64,000 nucleotides of DNA from Bactrocera neohumeralis (lineage: Eukaryota; Arthropoda; Insecta; Diptera; Tephritidae): assembly GCF_024586455.1 (NCBI RefSeq), contig NW_026089623.1, positions 15,442,236-15,506,235 of the forward strand, written 5' to 3'. Positions 1 to 10,998 of the stretch are shown here, one piece after another (the first letter of the stretch is position 1; the number at the start of each line of letters is the position of its first letter). The notes under the pieces were generated by a model. It saw only the letters and a program-made list of their open reading frames with translations, was not told the origin of the DNA and searched no databases. Made by a program: the position numbers and the translations under genes.

Positions 1-1219
1 TGATTATATCGTCCAGGTATACTAGGCAGATTTTGTTGATATAATCTTGGAGTAGATTATTCATCAATCTCTGGAACGTTGCAGGGGCTGTTTTTAGTCC
101 GAAAGGCATTCGCAGAAATTCATAGTGGCCTCCTTCGACACTAAATGCAGTTTTGTGGATGTCTTCTTCCTCTATCTCGATTTGGTGGAAACCCTTCGCC
201 AGATCGAGTGTAGTGAAGTACTGGCTTCTTCCCAGTTTTTCAAGAATCTCGTCTATGTTCGGGATGGGAAACTTGTCATCGATCGTTACTTCGTTCAGTT
301 TACGATAGTCGATTACAAGTCTCCACTTTGGTTTCCCGCTGGCATTGGCCTTCTTTGGCACGATCCAAATTGGGGCTGAGTAGGGAGAATTGCTATTCCT
401 AATTATCCCGTGTTTTAACATTTCTTGGATTTGATCTGTGACTTCTTCCTTATGTACGTATGGGTACCTATATGACTTAGAAAATATAGGTATGTTGTTT
501 GTAGTTCTAATTCTATGTTTTATTGCTGAAGTAAATGAAAGTCCTTCATTTTCCTGGTAAAAAATATTACGATATTCTTTTATTATTTGCAACAATTGTG
601 ACCTTTCCTCGGGGTTCAAGTGCCCTATTCTAATTTGGTCAGCCAATGGTTTAGATTCTTTATTTTCGATTATGTTAAAATTTTCGTGATCTACTTTTTG
701 CGTAGTCACCCGATTGGTTTCAGATAGTAAGTTTATCTTTGCTTCTTGATTTCTTACATTTAAAATTCCCTCTCTTACAATGTTTCCGCTGTTTTCTTCC
801 TTATAATATACTAGGTCAGAGTCATCTGGTACTACTATCTTTCTTTCATTTAAGTTTTCGTTTTCGAAGTGCATAGGGAGTGTCTTGTTACCGATCTTTA
901 TTTCGTCCTTTTTATAATCGATACAGGCATTTAGTGGTTTCAATATATCGTTACCTATTAGACCGTCAAAAAAGTTATGAAATTTTATTATATAAAACTC
1001 TATTGGTTTATTATTTCCAATGTCGCTAAATTCTTCGAACATGGGTACTATTGCCTTTTTGTCAACGTAAATTCGATGTTGGAGAGTTTTAATTAAAAGT
1101 GGGCTAGTTGGATGAATTCTTTTGGGGTCGCAGATACCCGGATTTAAAATGGAGTTTGTTGCGCCTGTGTCTATTATAAGTCTTATAAAACCTATCTTTG
1201 TTTTTATTATTATAAATGG
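1..1219 (-). CDS. pol: Ty3/Gypsy (17.6/297-type) pol, protease and reverse transcriptase, cut by window edge
   Basis: Read on the minus strand, this frame is open from the gag overlap to the left edge of the window. It starts with an aspartic protease: the LIIDTGATNSI active-site motif is near 1150-1180 and the second conserved stretch (GLIGNDIL) near 950. Reverse transcriptase follows, with the VIDYRKLN motif, the TLDLAKGFHQI catalytic Asp block near 190-220, the PFGLKTAPATFQ block near 75-105 and the YLDDII active site at the edge. The frame lies -1 relative to gag and overlaps its end, so pol is probably made by -1 frameshifting, as is usual in Gypsy elements. RNase H and integrase lie outside the window. 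I saw no internal stop, which suggests a fairly young copy. Confidence 0.9.
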
Positions 1220-2136
1220 TAATTTATTCTTGAGGCTGATTCCTGAAAATTTTCAGCCACTTCTATTTTTCCTATGTCCATAGGTTCCGGTTGGTTTCTG
1301 AAATTTGGTCTCTGGAAGGATGAGTTTTGAGGACTAGGGTTTTGTGGGTTTGCTTGTTGGTATGGCTGGGATTGTTGGTAATTTCTTCCGTTATTTTGGG
1401 GCATTGGTTGGAAATTCCTTCTGTTGAATAGTTGTTGGGAATTCCCGTATTGTGTTCTATTCCTACTGTCTTTTTTATTGTATTGTGTATTGTTTCTATA
1501 GTCAGTATTCCTATTACTTGAATGAGTTTTAAATTCTGTGCTGTTGTTCACGTTATTGCTCCCTGTATGTGCGTACCCGGCTTGGAACAGTATGTCCATA
1601 GCATGTTCCAAGTCTTCTGAGTTCCTACAGAAAAGGATTGATTTCATTGGTTCAGGAAGTTTGTTTTTAAAGATATTGAGGGCAGTGCGCTTGTTGTTCA
1701 TCGCACTCTCTCTAGTTGCTTCGGTTTCTCCTAAAATGGTTACTAATTTGTTATTTAACCTGTGTAACCTGGTTTTCATGTCGTTGTAAAAATCTAAAGT
1801 GTTTGTTCTAAAGGTCACGCTTCGTAATTCGTCAAAGAGTTCTTCGCAAGAACGTCTATCCCCGAAATTATTCTGTAGTATGTTTTTAATCTCTGTCCAT
1901 GAGGTCGCGTGGCAGTTTATTTCTATTGCCTGTCTTGCTCTTCCTTTTAGCTTTGATTTTATTAAGTCCGAAAAAACTAGTTGGGACAGTTCGTCATATG
2001 TTTGTAGGTGTGGGTGTATTCGGTTAATAAGTGTGGTGAATGTCTGCAGATCTCTTGAGTCGCCACAGAATTCAGGTAAGTTATTAAGATATTTTAAAGG
2101 GTTTATAGTAAGAACGTTTTGAGCTGGTACTGCCAT
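1210..2136 (-). CDS. gag: Ty3/Gypsy gag polyprotein
   Basis: This is the capsid/nucleocapsid precursor of the element whose pol follows. A longer open frame reaches 2262, but the Met at 2136 (MAVPAQNVLTINPL) is the more likely start. The upstream part reads like leader sequence, and Gypsy gag proteins of this group begin close to such a motif. Residues 1-220 form the helical capsid-like region (PEFCGDSRDLQTF, then W-T-E-I-K-N-I-L). The last ~90 residues are very rich in Asn, Gln, Arg and Pro. There is no CCHC zinc knuckle, as in 17.6/297-type gags, where a basic tail binds RNA. It is an intact frame of about 309 codons ending at 1210. Confidence 0.85.
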   Translation of the reverse strand: MAVPAQNVLTINPLKYLNNLPEFCGDSRDLQTFTTLINRIHPHLQTYDELSQLVFSDLIKSKLKGRARQAIEINCHATSWTEIKNILQNNFGDRRSCEELFDELRSVTFRTNTLDFYNDMKTRLHRLNNKLVTILGETEATRESAMNNKRTALNIFKNKLPEPMKSILFCRNSEDLEHAMDILFQAGYAHTGSNNVNNSTEFKTHSSNRNTDYRNNTQYNKKDSRNRTQYGNSQQLFNRRNFQPMPQNNGRNYQQSQPYQQANPQNPSPQNSSFQRPNFRNQPEPMDIGKIEVAENFQESASRINYHL

Positions 2137-2400
2137 TTTATTTCCCTTTTTTTTTATAGGTTCGGGAGGAAGAAAAAAGAAATTCTCTCTAATAATATGT
2201 TTTAAATAATGTTTCTTTGCTTGGGTTTTTATCAAGGTTACTTTATGTAGGAACTCTTGCAACTTTTTGATTACTTGTTTTCTAGACGTATATTTTAATT
2301 TTCTTTCAATTTCTTACTCTATGCTATTTTTATCAGTTACATACAGTTAATAATAATAATAATAATATATAGTATAGTTAATCGGATTCTCACTTTCTCA

Positions 2401-2680
2401 TGTTGTTGTTGAATATTATATTGCTGTCTGCCTGGCTCTGTGTTGGGTTTGAAGTTGATCTGGATGTGTTTTCAAGGATGAAAAAAATATTGTCACTATG
2501 TTGAGTTTAAAGTTGATTAGGATGTGCAGTTGGTTTCTGGTGTTGTTGTTGAATATTATATTGCTGTCTGTCTGGCTCCGTGTTGGGTTTGAAGTTGATC
2601 TGGATGTGTTTCCAAGGATGGAAAAAATATTGTCACTATGTTGAGTTTAAAGTTGATTAGGATGTGCAGTTGGTTTCTGA
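2401..2680 (-). repeat. Tandem repeat, two 140-bp units in Gypsy leader
   Basis: Units 2401-2540 and 2541-2680 are near identical and differ at only a few bases. Each opens with a TGTTGTTGTTGAATATTATA stretch and ends in GTGCAGTTGGTTTCTG. They lie in the untranslated leader between the primer site and gag. Confidence 0.9.
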
Positions 2681-2784
2681 TGAGTTGTTAATATGGGTAT
2701 ATCTTTATATTTCGGTTGTTGTCTGAAATTATCATCGATAAGAGTAAATCTTTTTAACCTATTTCTTCACCCCCTTTTTGTATT

Positions 2785-3060
2785 ATTTTCGAAAAAATTG
2801 TATGTTTTAAAGGATTCGTACTTCAATCTTATGAAGTTCAAATGTCACTCTCACTAAACTTTTTCGCAAAAATTATATTGTATGCTTAGAAGATTCGTTC
2901 TTCAATCTTATGAAGTTCAAATGTCACTTTCACTAAACGTTTTCGCAGAAATATTTTGTATGTTTTAAAGGATTCGTTCTTCAATCTTATGAAGTTCAAA
3001 TGTCACTTTCACTAAACGTTTTCGCAAAAATATTTTGTATGTTTTAAAGGATTCGTTGTT
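2785..3060 (-). repeat. Tandem repeat, 79-bp units (~3.5 copies) in Gypsy leader
   Basis: The shared core GAAGTTCAAATGTCAC recurs near 2833, 2912 and 2991, which gives a 79-bp period, plus a partial unit ending near 3060. The units are closely similar. The array lies between the primer-binding site and the 140-bp array. Confidence 0.9.
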
Positions 3061-3159
3061 CTTATTTTTTTTTCCTCTACCCGTTACGAATATAGAAATA
3101 TTCAATATCCTTTCTTATGTAACTTGATTTTAAATTTTTACACACAAGGATACACGGGT

Positions 3160-3177
3160 ATCCTACCGACTGCGCCA
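3160..3177 (-). other. Primer-binding site for tRNA-Ser
   Basis: The minus strand reads TGGCGCAGTCGGTAGGAT, complementary to a tRNA-Ser 3' end including CCA. This is the primer choice known for 297/17.6-type Gypsy elements. It fixes the inner edge of the 5' LTR at 3178. Confidence 0.85.
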
Positions 3178-3563
3178 CTTTTTTCACCGAAGTGATGAAC
3201 AACGACAAATTAAACAACTGAGTTGAAGGTTTAATCGATAATCAGCCTTCCGTTTTATTTTGTGCTTTCTTAAATACTAATATTTTGCTTTCTTGCAATA
3301 ACTTAAAAATATATATTTTTGTATAGACAACATGGACAGGTGATTTTTATATTTGTCGTACAAGTCTCCTCTTTATTGGCACATGTAATATCAGCACAAG
3401 TTCTGTCGACATAAGCTTTTCTTTGTTACCAATCTAATTACTTTCCGTTTTTGCCTTAGTGTGACTTTAGTGTTTCCATCATTACTCGTGTTTTTGGATA
3501 AAGCTATAAATTGGATAAAAAGTAAATACCAATTTTTATCCTTTTGCAACCTGTTGCTACAGC
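3178..3563 (-). mobile_element. Gypsy 5' LTR (outer edge uncertain)
   Basis: The inner edge is set by the primer site. On the minus strand there is a TATA-like AAATATAAAAATC about 110 bp after the outer edge and an AATAAA near 3250, as expected for U3 and R. The outer ~247 bp (3317-3563) recur nearly identically at 29652-29899. The outer edge is placed where the sequence passes into an unrelated (GTCY)n repeat. The conventional LTR terminus was not recognised, so the LTR may be truncated there. Confidence 0.65.
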
Positions 3564-4250
3564 GTATTATAGTTTTGTTCACCTAACGGTTGTACGTATC
3601 ACCTAAAACTAATTGAGATAAATATAGGGTTATATATGTATATACATATGTATGTATATGAATGATCACGATGACGAAAAAAGTTGAATTTCAAGTGACT
3701 GTCTGTCGGTCCGTCCGTCCGTCCGTGTAGTAAAAATTGAGCTATCTTGATTAAATGGATGAAATCGCTCACTCCCCATATAATGGTACTGTTCAAAACT
3801 ACTAAAAGTGCAGTAAATCAATAACTAAATACGCAAGACACATTAAATTTTACATCCGAGATGCTTTGAGAGGGCTTTGTCAGAGCCGGTCTGAAAATTG
3901 GAATATGGGTCAATGTGTGAGATATACTGTACTATATTTCTGTGTACTAAAAATGGGTCGAATCGGGCCAATACTTCCCTGAGCCCCTAAATATCTATTA
4001 TAAAGATTTTCAAGCTCCTGCTGATTTTTTACTGCATATATCGACTAATATTTGTATTATCTAATGAAAATTACAGAATTTATTTTACACATATCAGTGT
4101 ATCTTTGTGGCTAAAATAAATAAAATTGGGCGAATACTTGACCTAGCCCCCGTATAACTAATATCATAATTTTCGAACATCAAACTGACTTTACTCCATG
4201 TGATTGGTGATTGCTACGTATAATGTTGACTCGTTTTTCTGACAATTCTG
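3564..4250 (+). repeat. Decayed (GTCY)n dipteran repeat (mini-me-like)
   Basis: The start (ATTATAGTTTTGTTCACCTA), the TATAGGGTTATATAT block and the GTCY run at 3697-3728 match the family seen complete at 52921-54006 and 54236-55286. The rest contains diverged phrases of the same type (AAATGGGTCGAATCGGGCCA). It is older and rearranged. Assigning it to the mini-me class, known from flies for its (TA)n and (GTCY)n cores, is an inference from structure. Confidence 0.6.
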
Positions 4251-4614
4251 CCGAATTTTTTGTTATATAGAGTTGTATTGTTTTACAGCTTCAAATATTT
4301 CTTCTTCTGCAATTGTTGTCTGTCTGTCAACGGCGATTGTTCGGGATATCTCGAGTATTGTCGAGTGTAACCGTTCTACTTGACTGTTTGATGCCGAATG
4401 GTTTACAGCTGTGCGTATATACATAATTAATATGTACATAGTTTATTAAGTAAAGCTGCTTCCGGTCTCTGCCGATAAGTACATATATTCTCGTTGTCGG
4501 CCATTACTTGTGTACAACGTAGAAATATTAGTGAGCGTAAATATGCGTATTTTGAGAAGCGACAGATACACGAGAGATATCTTGAACTGTTTATATGAAA
4601 TATATTTGCTTGTA

Positions 4615-5418
4615 TTGTATGTTTTATTTTATGCGGACGATGTAACATTTTTTAAAACTTATTCTTCAAACAGTGAAAGATGTCAGTTGCAAACAGACTT
4701 AAACAACCTAGTTTCTTGGTGTGATTGAAACGACATGCCATTGAACCTTAAAAAGTGTAAAACGATGTGTTTTTCACGTAGATCTGTAGACCCTACTTCA
4801 AACGCAATACAAAGCTTTAGGTTGGAGCAAGTATGTAGTTTTGTTGATCTGGGAGTAACTATGGACCCCAAACTCAATTTTAATCTTCACGCATCTTCCA
4901 CGGTTTTTAAAGCTAAAGGCGCTCTTAGTTTTGTTAAACGTTGGTCTAAAGAATTTAGAGATCCGCTTACCACAAAAATTCATTTTACATCTCTGGTGAG
5001 GCCTATACTAGAGTATGCATCTGTGGTTTGGAACCCTAGTTACTAAGTCCATTCTGATAAGTTAGAGTCCGTTCAAAAACAATTTTTACTTTTTGCCTTA
5101 AATCATTTGCATTGGGATCCCAGTTTAAATCTTCCCCCTTACACTAACCGTTTAAAACTTATAAATCTCCCGACATTCGCTAGTCGTAGGGAGATGCTTG
5201 GTAGCCCATCTCTCTTATCTGATATTAATTTTAACGTTCCCGCTCACTCTACCAGGCAGTTTAGACCCTTACTTTTAAAATTTTCTAAAACAAATTTTGA
5301 GTTAAACGAACCATTCCGCCGTATATGTCAAGATTTCAATTCTCATTCCAGCACATTTGATCTAACAGACTCACTCTTTACCATAAAAAAAAATATGTTA
5401 TCTACTCTTAACAAGTAA
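4615..5418 (+). pseudogene. CR1/Jockey-type non-LTR reverse transcriptase, C-terminal part
   Basis: One reading frame encodes YADD followed by the thumb and C-terminal region (W-C-D, then LNLKKCKTMCFSR, LVRPILEYASVVWNP). It is broken by in-frame stops at 4726-4728 and 5044-5046 and ends at 5416-5418. The order of motifs is typical of the Jockey/CR1/L2 group. Endonuclease and fingers are missing, so this is a 5'-truncated dead copy. The exact clade is uncertain. Confidence 0.75.
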
Positions 5419-5620
5419 CATTTAAAAATTATAAACTTTAATTTAATTCTCAATTTTGGCTGTTGAAATTTTTATTTCTGTAGCTGAGCAGCTTAAGATC
5501 GCAGCGCTTATAACTCGTTTGCATTCTATGACTCGGCTAATTCCGCTTGTTCGCGGATTGCGCCCCTCGCATCGGTTGGGCGGGAGGTAGTAATCGTTGG
5601 GTATTATTATTATTATTATT
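5419..5620 (+). mobile_element. 3' UTR and (TAT)n tail of the non-LTR fragment
   Basis: Non-coding sequence follows the stop codon and ends in a TATTATTATTATTATT run at about 5602-5620, as expected for a microsatellite-tailed non-LTR element. Gypsy integrase sequence starts immediately afterwards, so the element probably inserted into that older copy. Confidence 0.6.
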
Positions 5621-5940
5621 TTTGAAATACCTGATAAATTGGGCGTTGAAGTCTCTCCTAAAAGATGTTTGATCGGTTTTCTCTCATATTTATTTTCTAT
5701 ACAATTTACACAATTTTTTACTACTCTCTCTGTTTCTTTCTGTAGTTCTGGCCAATAACAAGTTTCCGTAATTGCTTTATAATTATTTTTTGCATTTCTA
5801 TATGAACGAGTATGAGTAAATTCTAGTATATTCTCTCTATTTGTAGTTTCGGTTATATCTTTTAGGTTTTTCTGAGTAAATACTTTTTTATAGCTTTCAA
5901 AAATTGTTTTAATATTAGGTTGAATTTTATGCGGAGTATG
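5621..5940 (-). pseudogene. Gypsy integrase zinc-binding domain fragment
   Basis: Minus-strand translation gives an integrase N-terminal domain with HTRSYRNA, CYWPELQKET and CVNCIENKYE. This is the HHCC-type zinc-binding region of Ty3/Gypsy integrases just before the catalytic core. Only this domain is present. The left side abuts the TAT tail of the non-LTR fragment and the right side abuts the RTE 5' end. Protease and RT of this copy are not found nearby, so it is separate from the element at 1-3563. Confidence 0.7.
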
Positions 5941-6143
5941 GAGTCATGTGTAGAAGTTCACGCAAGTGAGGAAAGTTCTCTGATCGCCATTCACTTGGGA
6001 ATGGCCAGAAACGATTCTTTTACACATGGCTCAAGCAGCTCACAACTTCCGGTCTTTGACCAAGTATCCTCTGGGTAGCCTAAGAACATCCGTTCGAAGG
6101 CGAGCTAAAGTGAGAAGACGAAACATCCCCTACCCATAGGGTT

Positions 6144-6920
6144 GTGCGCTGGGTTTGGGACCCGCCACGTAAAAAAACACCCCCAATGAAAAGGAACAAC
6201 AAGCCTCGGAAGAGAAACCCCCTTTTTGATGACTACCATGGCAAACGAAATAAGGACTATGATATCAGGGCATGCACGCTGGAAGGTGCCGCTGCCCAGC
6301 TGGTTGATGACCTGGTTAGAGTGAAGGCTGACATCACCGCCGTCCAAGAAATGCGATGGACGGGACAAGAACAGAGACGAGTAGGTCCTTGTGAAATTTA
6401 CTACAGTGGCCATATAAAGGAGCGCAAGGAGTGTTGGATTCGTGGTGGGAGAGAGACTCCGTCTAGCCTCAATCCGCATCAAAGCGATGTTCTTCAACAT
6501 ATCGCTGATTTGCACCCACGCCCCGACAGAACAGAAGTACGATGTGACCAAAGATGCCTTCTATGAGCGCTTGGAGCGCGCTTATGAGAGCTGCCACCAC
6601 CACGATGTCAAAATCGTGCTTGGCGACTTTAACGCCAGGGTGGGCAAAGAAGGTATATTTGGCACTACGGTCGGTAAATTCAGCCTCCACGACGAAACAT
6701 TCCCAAATGGGTTGAGGCTGATCGACTTCGCCGGGGCCCGAAATATGGTTACCTGTGGTACTAGATTCCAGCACAAGAAGATACATCAAGCTACGTGGTA
6801 GTCTCCGGATCGAAAAGCCACCAACCAGATCGATCATGTTGTGATAGCCGGAAGACACGTCTCCAGTTTTCTAGACGTGCATACGCTCCGAGGTCCTAAC
6901 ATCGACTCGGATCACCATCT
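6144..6920 (+). pseudogene. RTE endonuclease (copy 1)
   Basis: This is an apurinic/apyrimidinic-type endonuclease that nicks target DNA for target-primed reverse transcription. It is readable in two frames. QEMRW (catalytic Glu) and GDFNARVG (Asp/Asn) are kept, and the final SDHH is at the deletion junction. Two short internal deletions and frame changes make it non-functional. Confidence 0.8.
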
Positions 6921-8500
6921 TGCTCGAAAATTCTACGAAAAAATGCGGCGGCTTATAGAAGGTTTCAAGACCGGAGCATACTCTTGTAGAACCCCCAAAG
7001 GTGATCTAGTGACCGATGCCCAGAGCATACTATGATTATGGGCGGACCACTTCTCCAGCCTGCTGAATGGCAGTGAATGCACAACACCAAGAGAAGGAGA
7101 ACCCGATTCCCCAATCGATGACGATGGAGCAGGCGTTCCATTACCCAACGAATAGCAATTACCCGCCTGAAAAACAACAAAGCTGCGGGGCCGATGGATT
7201 GCCGGCCGAGCTATTCAAACACGGCGGCGAAGAGCTGATAAGGAGCTTTCAGCAGCTTCTTTGTAAAATATGGTCGCATGAGAGCATGCCCAACGATTGG
7301 AATTTAAGTGTGCTATGCCCAATCCATAAAAAGGGAGACCCCACAATCTGCGCCAACTACCGTGGGATAAGCTTCCTCAACATCTCGTTTAAGGTTCTAT
7401 CGAGCGTATTGTGTGAAAGATTAAAGCCCACCGTCAACAAACTGATTGGACCTTATCAGTGTGGCTTTAGACCTGGAAAATCAACAACCGACCAGATATT
7501 CACCATGCGCCAAATCTTGGAAAAGACCCGTGAAAGGAGAATCGACACACACCACCTCTTCGTCGATTTCAAAGCTGCTTTCGACAGCACGAAAAGGAGC
7601 TGCCTTATGCCGCGATGTCTGAATTTGGTATACCCGCAAAACTAATACGGCTGTGTAAACTGACGTTGAGCAACACGAAGAGCTCCGTCAGAATCTCGGA
7701 AGGACCTCTCCGAGCCGTTCGATACCAAACGAGGTTTCAGACAAGGCGACTCCCTATCGTGCGACTTTTTCAACCTGCTGCTGGAGAAAATAATTCGAGC
7801 TGCAGAACGAAATCGAGCATTTACAATTATTATAAGAGTGTACAGCTGCTGGCGTATGCCGATGATATTGATATCATCGGCCTTAACACCCGCGCCGTTA
7901 GTTCTGCTTTCTCCAGACTGGACAAGGAAGCAAAACGGCAGTGAACGAGGGCAAGACGAAATATCTCCTGTCATCAAACAAACAGTCGTCGCGCTCGCGA
8001 CTTGGCACTCACGTCACTGTTGACAGTCATAACTTTGAAGTTGTAGATAATTTCGTCTATCTTGGAACCAGGGTAAACACCACCAACAATGTCAGCCTAG
8101 AAATCCAACGCAGGATAAATCTTTCCAACAGGTGCTACTTTTCGGACTGAGTAGGCAATTGAGAAGCAAAGTCCTCTCTCGACAAACAAAGACCAAACTC
8201 TTTAAGTCACTCATAATTCCCGCCCTGCTATATGGTGCACAGTCTTGGACGATGTCAACAACGGATGAGTCGACGTTGCGAGTTTTTGAGAGAAAAGTTC
8301 TGCGAAAGATTTATGGTCCTTTGCGCGTTGGCCACGGCGAATACCGCATTCGATGGAACGATGAGCTGTACGAGATATACGACGACTTCGACATAGTTCG
8401 GCGAATTAAAAGACAGCGGCTACGCTGGCTAGGTCATGTTGTCCGGATGGACGAAAACACTCCAGCTCTGAAAGTATTCGACGCAGTACCCGCCGGGTGA
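6921..8500 (+). pseudogene. RTE reverse transcriptase and C-terminus (copy 1)
   Basis: Several frames together contain AELFKHGGEE, CPIHKKGDP, FVDFKAAFDS (catalytic Asp), YADDIDIIG (active site, about 7855-7880) and the C-terminal LRWLGHVVRMDE block. Frame changes near 7600-7700, 7940 and 8140 and a stop at 8498 disrupt it. Sequence is close to the copies at 22505, 17441 and 39776. Confidence 0.85.
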
Positions 8501-8859
8501 AGCAGAGGAAGAGGAAGACCTCCACTCCGTTGGAAGGACCAAGTGGAGAAGGACCTGGCTTCGCTTGGAATATCCAATTGGCGACTCGTGGCGAAAAGAA
8601 GAAACGACTGGCGCGCTGTTGTTAACTCGGCTATAATCGCGTAAGCGGTGTCTACGCCAATAAAGAAGAAGAGATATTTGAGATGTTATCTATTTTTGCT
8701 CGTCCAACATACTACTTATATGCCACATACTCAAAAAAATGTCCCCTCGGTTTCATTTAGGTGCCATACATACAATCAGCAATCATATGGAGCAAGGTCA
8801 AGTGGATTTCCGAAAATGGGTGGGTGGTTGTATTGGAGGAGTCAAGTTTTCGCACAATT

Positions 8860-9570
8860 GTATATATTTTAGGCGCAAAGATACACTGTTATGAATAAAA
8901 TATGTTCTGCAATTTTCATTGAGACTTGACTCAAATATTGGCGGATATATCCAACATAAAGTGACCTAGAAGTTCTAAAATCTTTATATTAGGTATATGA
9001 TGGCTCAGGAAAGTATTGATCCGATTCACCCCATGTTGGTCACAATGAAATACTATTGTCAGAAAAGAATTTTGTGTGAATTTTAGTTTTATGTCTCACA
9101 CATTGAACGATATTTTCGGTCAAACTAAGTCAGCTATTGGTAACGGCTCCACATATTCGGTACCTAGGGGCTTGAACAGTTTTTGTTGCATTTAGACAAT
9201 TATTGATCAAAAGGTGGCTTCCTTTAAGGGAATTATTACCAGAAAATTTTATTCCGTTATATTAATTAATTTTTTATTTGTGTACTGGAAAGTGAAAGAA
9301 TCAAATGGAATTTTAAATTGTGTTATATGGGAAGTAGGCGTGGTTGTAGTCCGATGTCGATCATTTTCATACCGTGACATAGGAAAATAAAAACAACGTT
9401 ATGTTCCAAATTTTGTCGAAATCGGTCTAGCGGGTCACGAGATATGGGATTTCACCAGAAAGTGGGCGGTGCCACCCCCATTGTCCGATTTTCACACCGG
9501 TTCTGATAGAGCTACCATCTATTTACCATCCGTATATAATAATTAAGCAGGATTTCAGTATTTATTTAAA
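8860..9570 (+). repeat. Interspersed dipteran repeat, inverted partner at 30765-31215
   Basis: Reverse-complement similarity to 30765-31215 spans phrases such as GTTATGAATAAAATATGTTC, TTTTTATTTGTGTACTG and AAGCAGGATTTCAGTATTTA. It includes wording typical of the mini-me-like family (GAAATCGGTCTAGCGGGTCACGAGATATGG-type). No coding potential is seen. Confidence 0.6.
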
Positions 9571-10480
9571 AATAATAAATAAAGCCGTACTCATTTTATG
9601 CATGTTAAGAAGAAACCCTGTAGTTTAATAAGAAAAATAATTCATAGCTCGACCTCGTCCGACACTATAACAAAAACACTAATTTCTAAAAAATTAAAAA
9701 AAAGGATTTTGTTTTTTCAATGATTCATTGTTTTCCCGAAAAAAAACATAATAATACATTAACTAAAATAGTTTTTATATCATTAATAATAAATACATAC
9801 CTTGTTGTCCTGAATCCATAAAAAATATTTTCAAGAATTCCGTTCACACAAAACAAAAGACCACTTGCAATTTCGAGAACAATGGAGAGTTTCGCGAATA
9901 AGCACTTGCGTTCTGACCGAAGTCTAAGTTCCGACTACTTGTGTGGCAATATAGCGTCCTGAAGGTCATTCATTTAATCGGTTTAAGTACCAAAAAAAAT
10001 CAATTTTGAGTACCATCGCTGAAGTTTGTAATTTTCAATTTTGTCCGGTTTTTGAGGGTAAATGCTCCTATGCGCGTCGGTTGGGCGGGAGAAGGATATT
10101 CGTTGGGCTCTTCTCTATCCAGGTATTTGATATGACGTAAACTAAATGCATTTTGGGTGTTCCTATCTAACTGTCTTTTCCTGCTGCTGCAAAAGGTTAT
10201 TAACCTTACGGGTAAAGGCAATGCATTACTGTGAAGAAAAATACTGCTCATTTTGCATTAACGGGCATAATGCTAGCTTCTAGAATCACCAACCACAAAA
10301 TGCCGAATTATCCCTTAGTAGTTGCCATATAATTTTGCTGGTGTACTGGTATGAATTGAGCGTTAAGATACAAATGTTTTGGTAGGAGAGATTTATTGTG
10401 AACGAGCCTTTTTTCTGCTTGGTTGGCATGTCATTGAACAAACAAAATCCAATTTTTAATTGTGTTGAAAATAAAAAATT
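9571..10480. other. AT-rich stretch without recognised gene
   Basis: No ORF here resembles a known family. A short frame on the minus strand (10000-10251) has no recognisable domain. Confidence 0.5.
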
Positions 10481-10998
10481 TAGTACCGAAATCGTTTGAA
10501 GAAAACGCCTATAGAGTCGTATCGAATTGTTATCGAGGCGATGATCACCATTTATGGTCTATCAGAATCAACATGCAAAAGAGAAATGAAGAATGGGGAA
10601 GACCATAAAAAAATTTGAAGACGCCGAACTGCAAACAATATTGGATGAAGATGATACCTTGAGTCAAAAGAAAATGGCAGCCGTATTAAGTGCTGCACAA
10701 CAAACAATTTCTCACAGTTTTAAGGCTATGGGAAAGATCTTAAAGTGTGAAAAATGGGTGTTACATGAATTGATAAAAGACAAATGAAAGACAAAGAAAT
10801 TTTGCTTCAAAGACATGAAAGAAAATCAGTTTTGCATCGAATTATCATTGGTGATGAAAGAGGATTAATCTAGAATAATCATAAATATCGATTGCAAAAA
10901 CAGATCGATTAGGTAAGAAAGCAATACTCCGTTTTTGGTAGGATCAGAAGTGTGTGGTATATCATGAGCTTCTAAAACTGGATGAAACTGTTAAAGAG
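10481..10998 (+). pseudogene. mariner transposase relic
   Basis: The frame at 10593-10787 encodes KKFEDAELQTILDEDDT and SHSFKAMGKILKCEKWV, the second helix-turn-helix and linker of mariner transposases. Further frames give LLQRHERKSVLHRIIIGDE (around the first catalytic Asp) and a W-D-Q...VYHELLK block near 10940-10985. It is interrupted by stops and small indels and cut off after the first catalytic region. No terminal repeats were found. Confidence 0.75.

Larger units (their letters stand above)
2137..3159 (-). other. Gypsy 5' leader between primer site and gag
   Basis: This is the untranslated leader of the minus-strand Gypsy element, bounded by gag and the tRNA primer-binding site. It carries two separate tandem-repeat arrays (listed separately), which is unusual. 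No other coding content is seen. Confidence 0.7.
5945..8660 (+). mobile_element. RTE-clade retrotransposon, copy 1 (deleted)
   Basis: The conserved 5' leader (TGTAGAAGTTCACGCAAGTG) is shared with the copies at 22505 and 39776. The 3' end is GCGTAAGCGGTGTCTACGCC plus an AAGAAGAAG tail. Between them are an AP-type endonuclease and a reverse transcriptase broken by frameshifts. A deletion joins the end of the endonuclease (SDHHL, about 6918) directly to the pre-RT linker (ARKFYEKMRR), removing roughly 300 bp. Smaller deletions affect the endonuclease near 6275 and 6460. Confidence 0.9.

Noticed and set aside
1538..2122. Plus-strand ORFs opposite the Gypsy gag
   Set aside because: They are antisense shadows of the minus-strand gag and show no family features.
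2785..3060. Regular repeats resembling a CRISPR array
   Set aside because: Contiguous 79-bp tandem units without unique spacers, in a eukaryotic retrotransposon leader.
6105..6551. Minus-strand ORFs opposite RTE copies (also at 22556, 23114, 40006 and 40348)
   Set aside because: Antisense of the RTE endonuclease, repeated only because the element is repeated.
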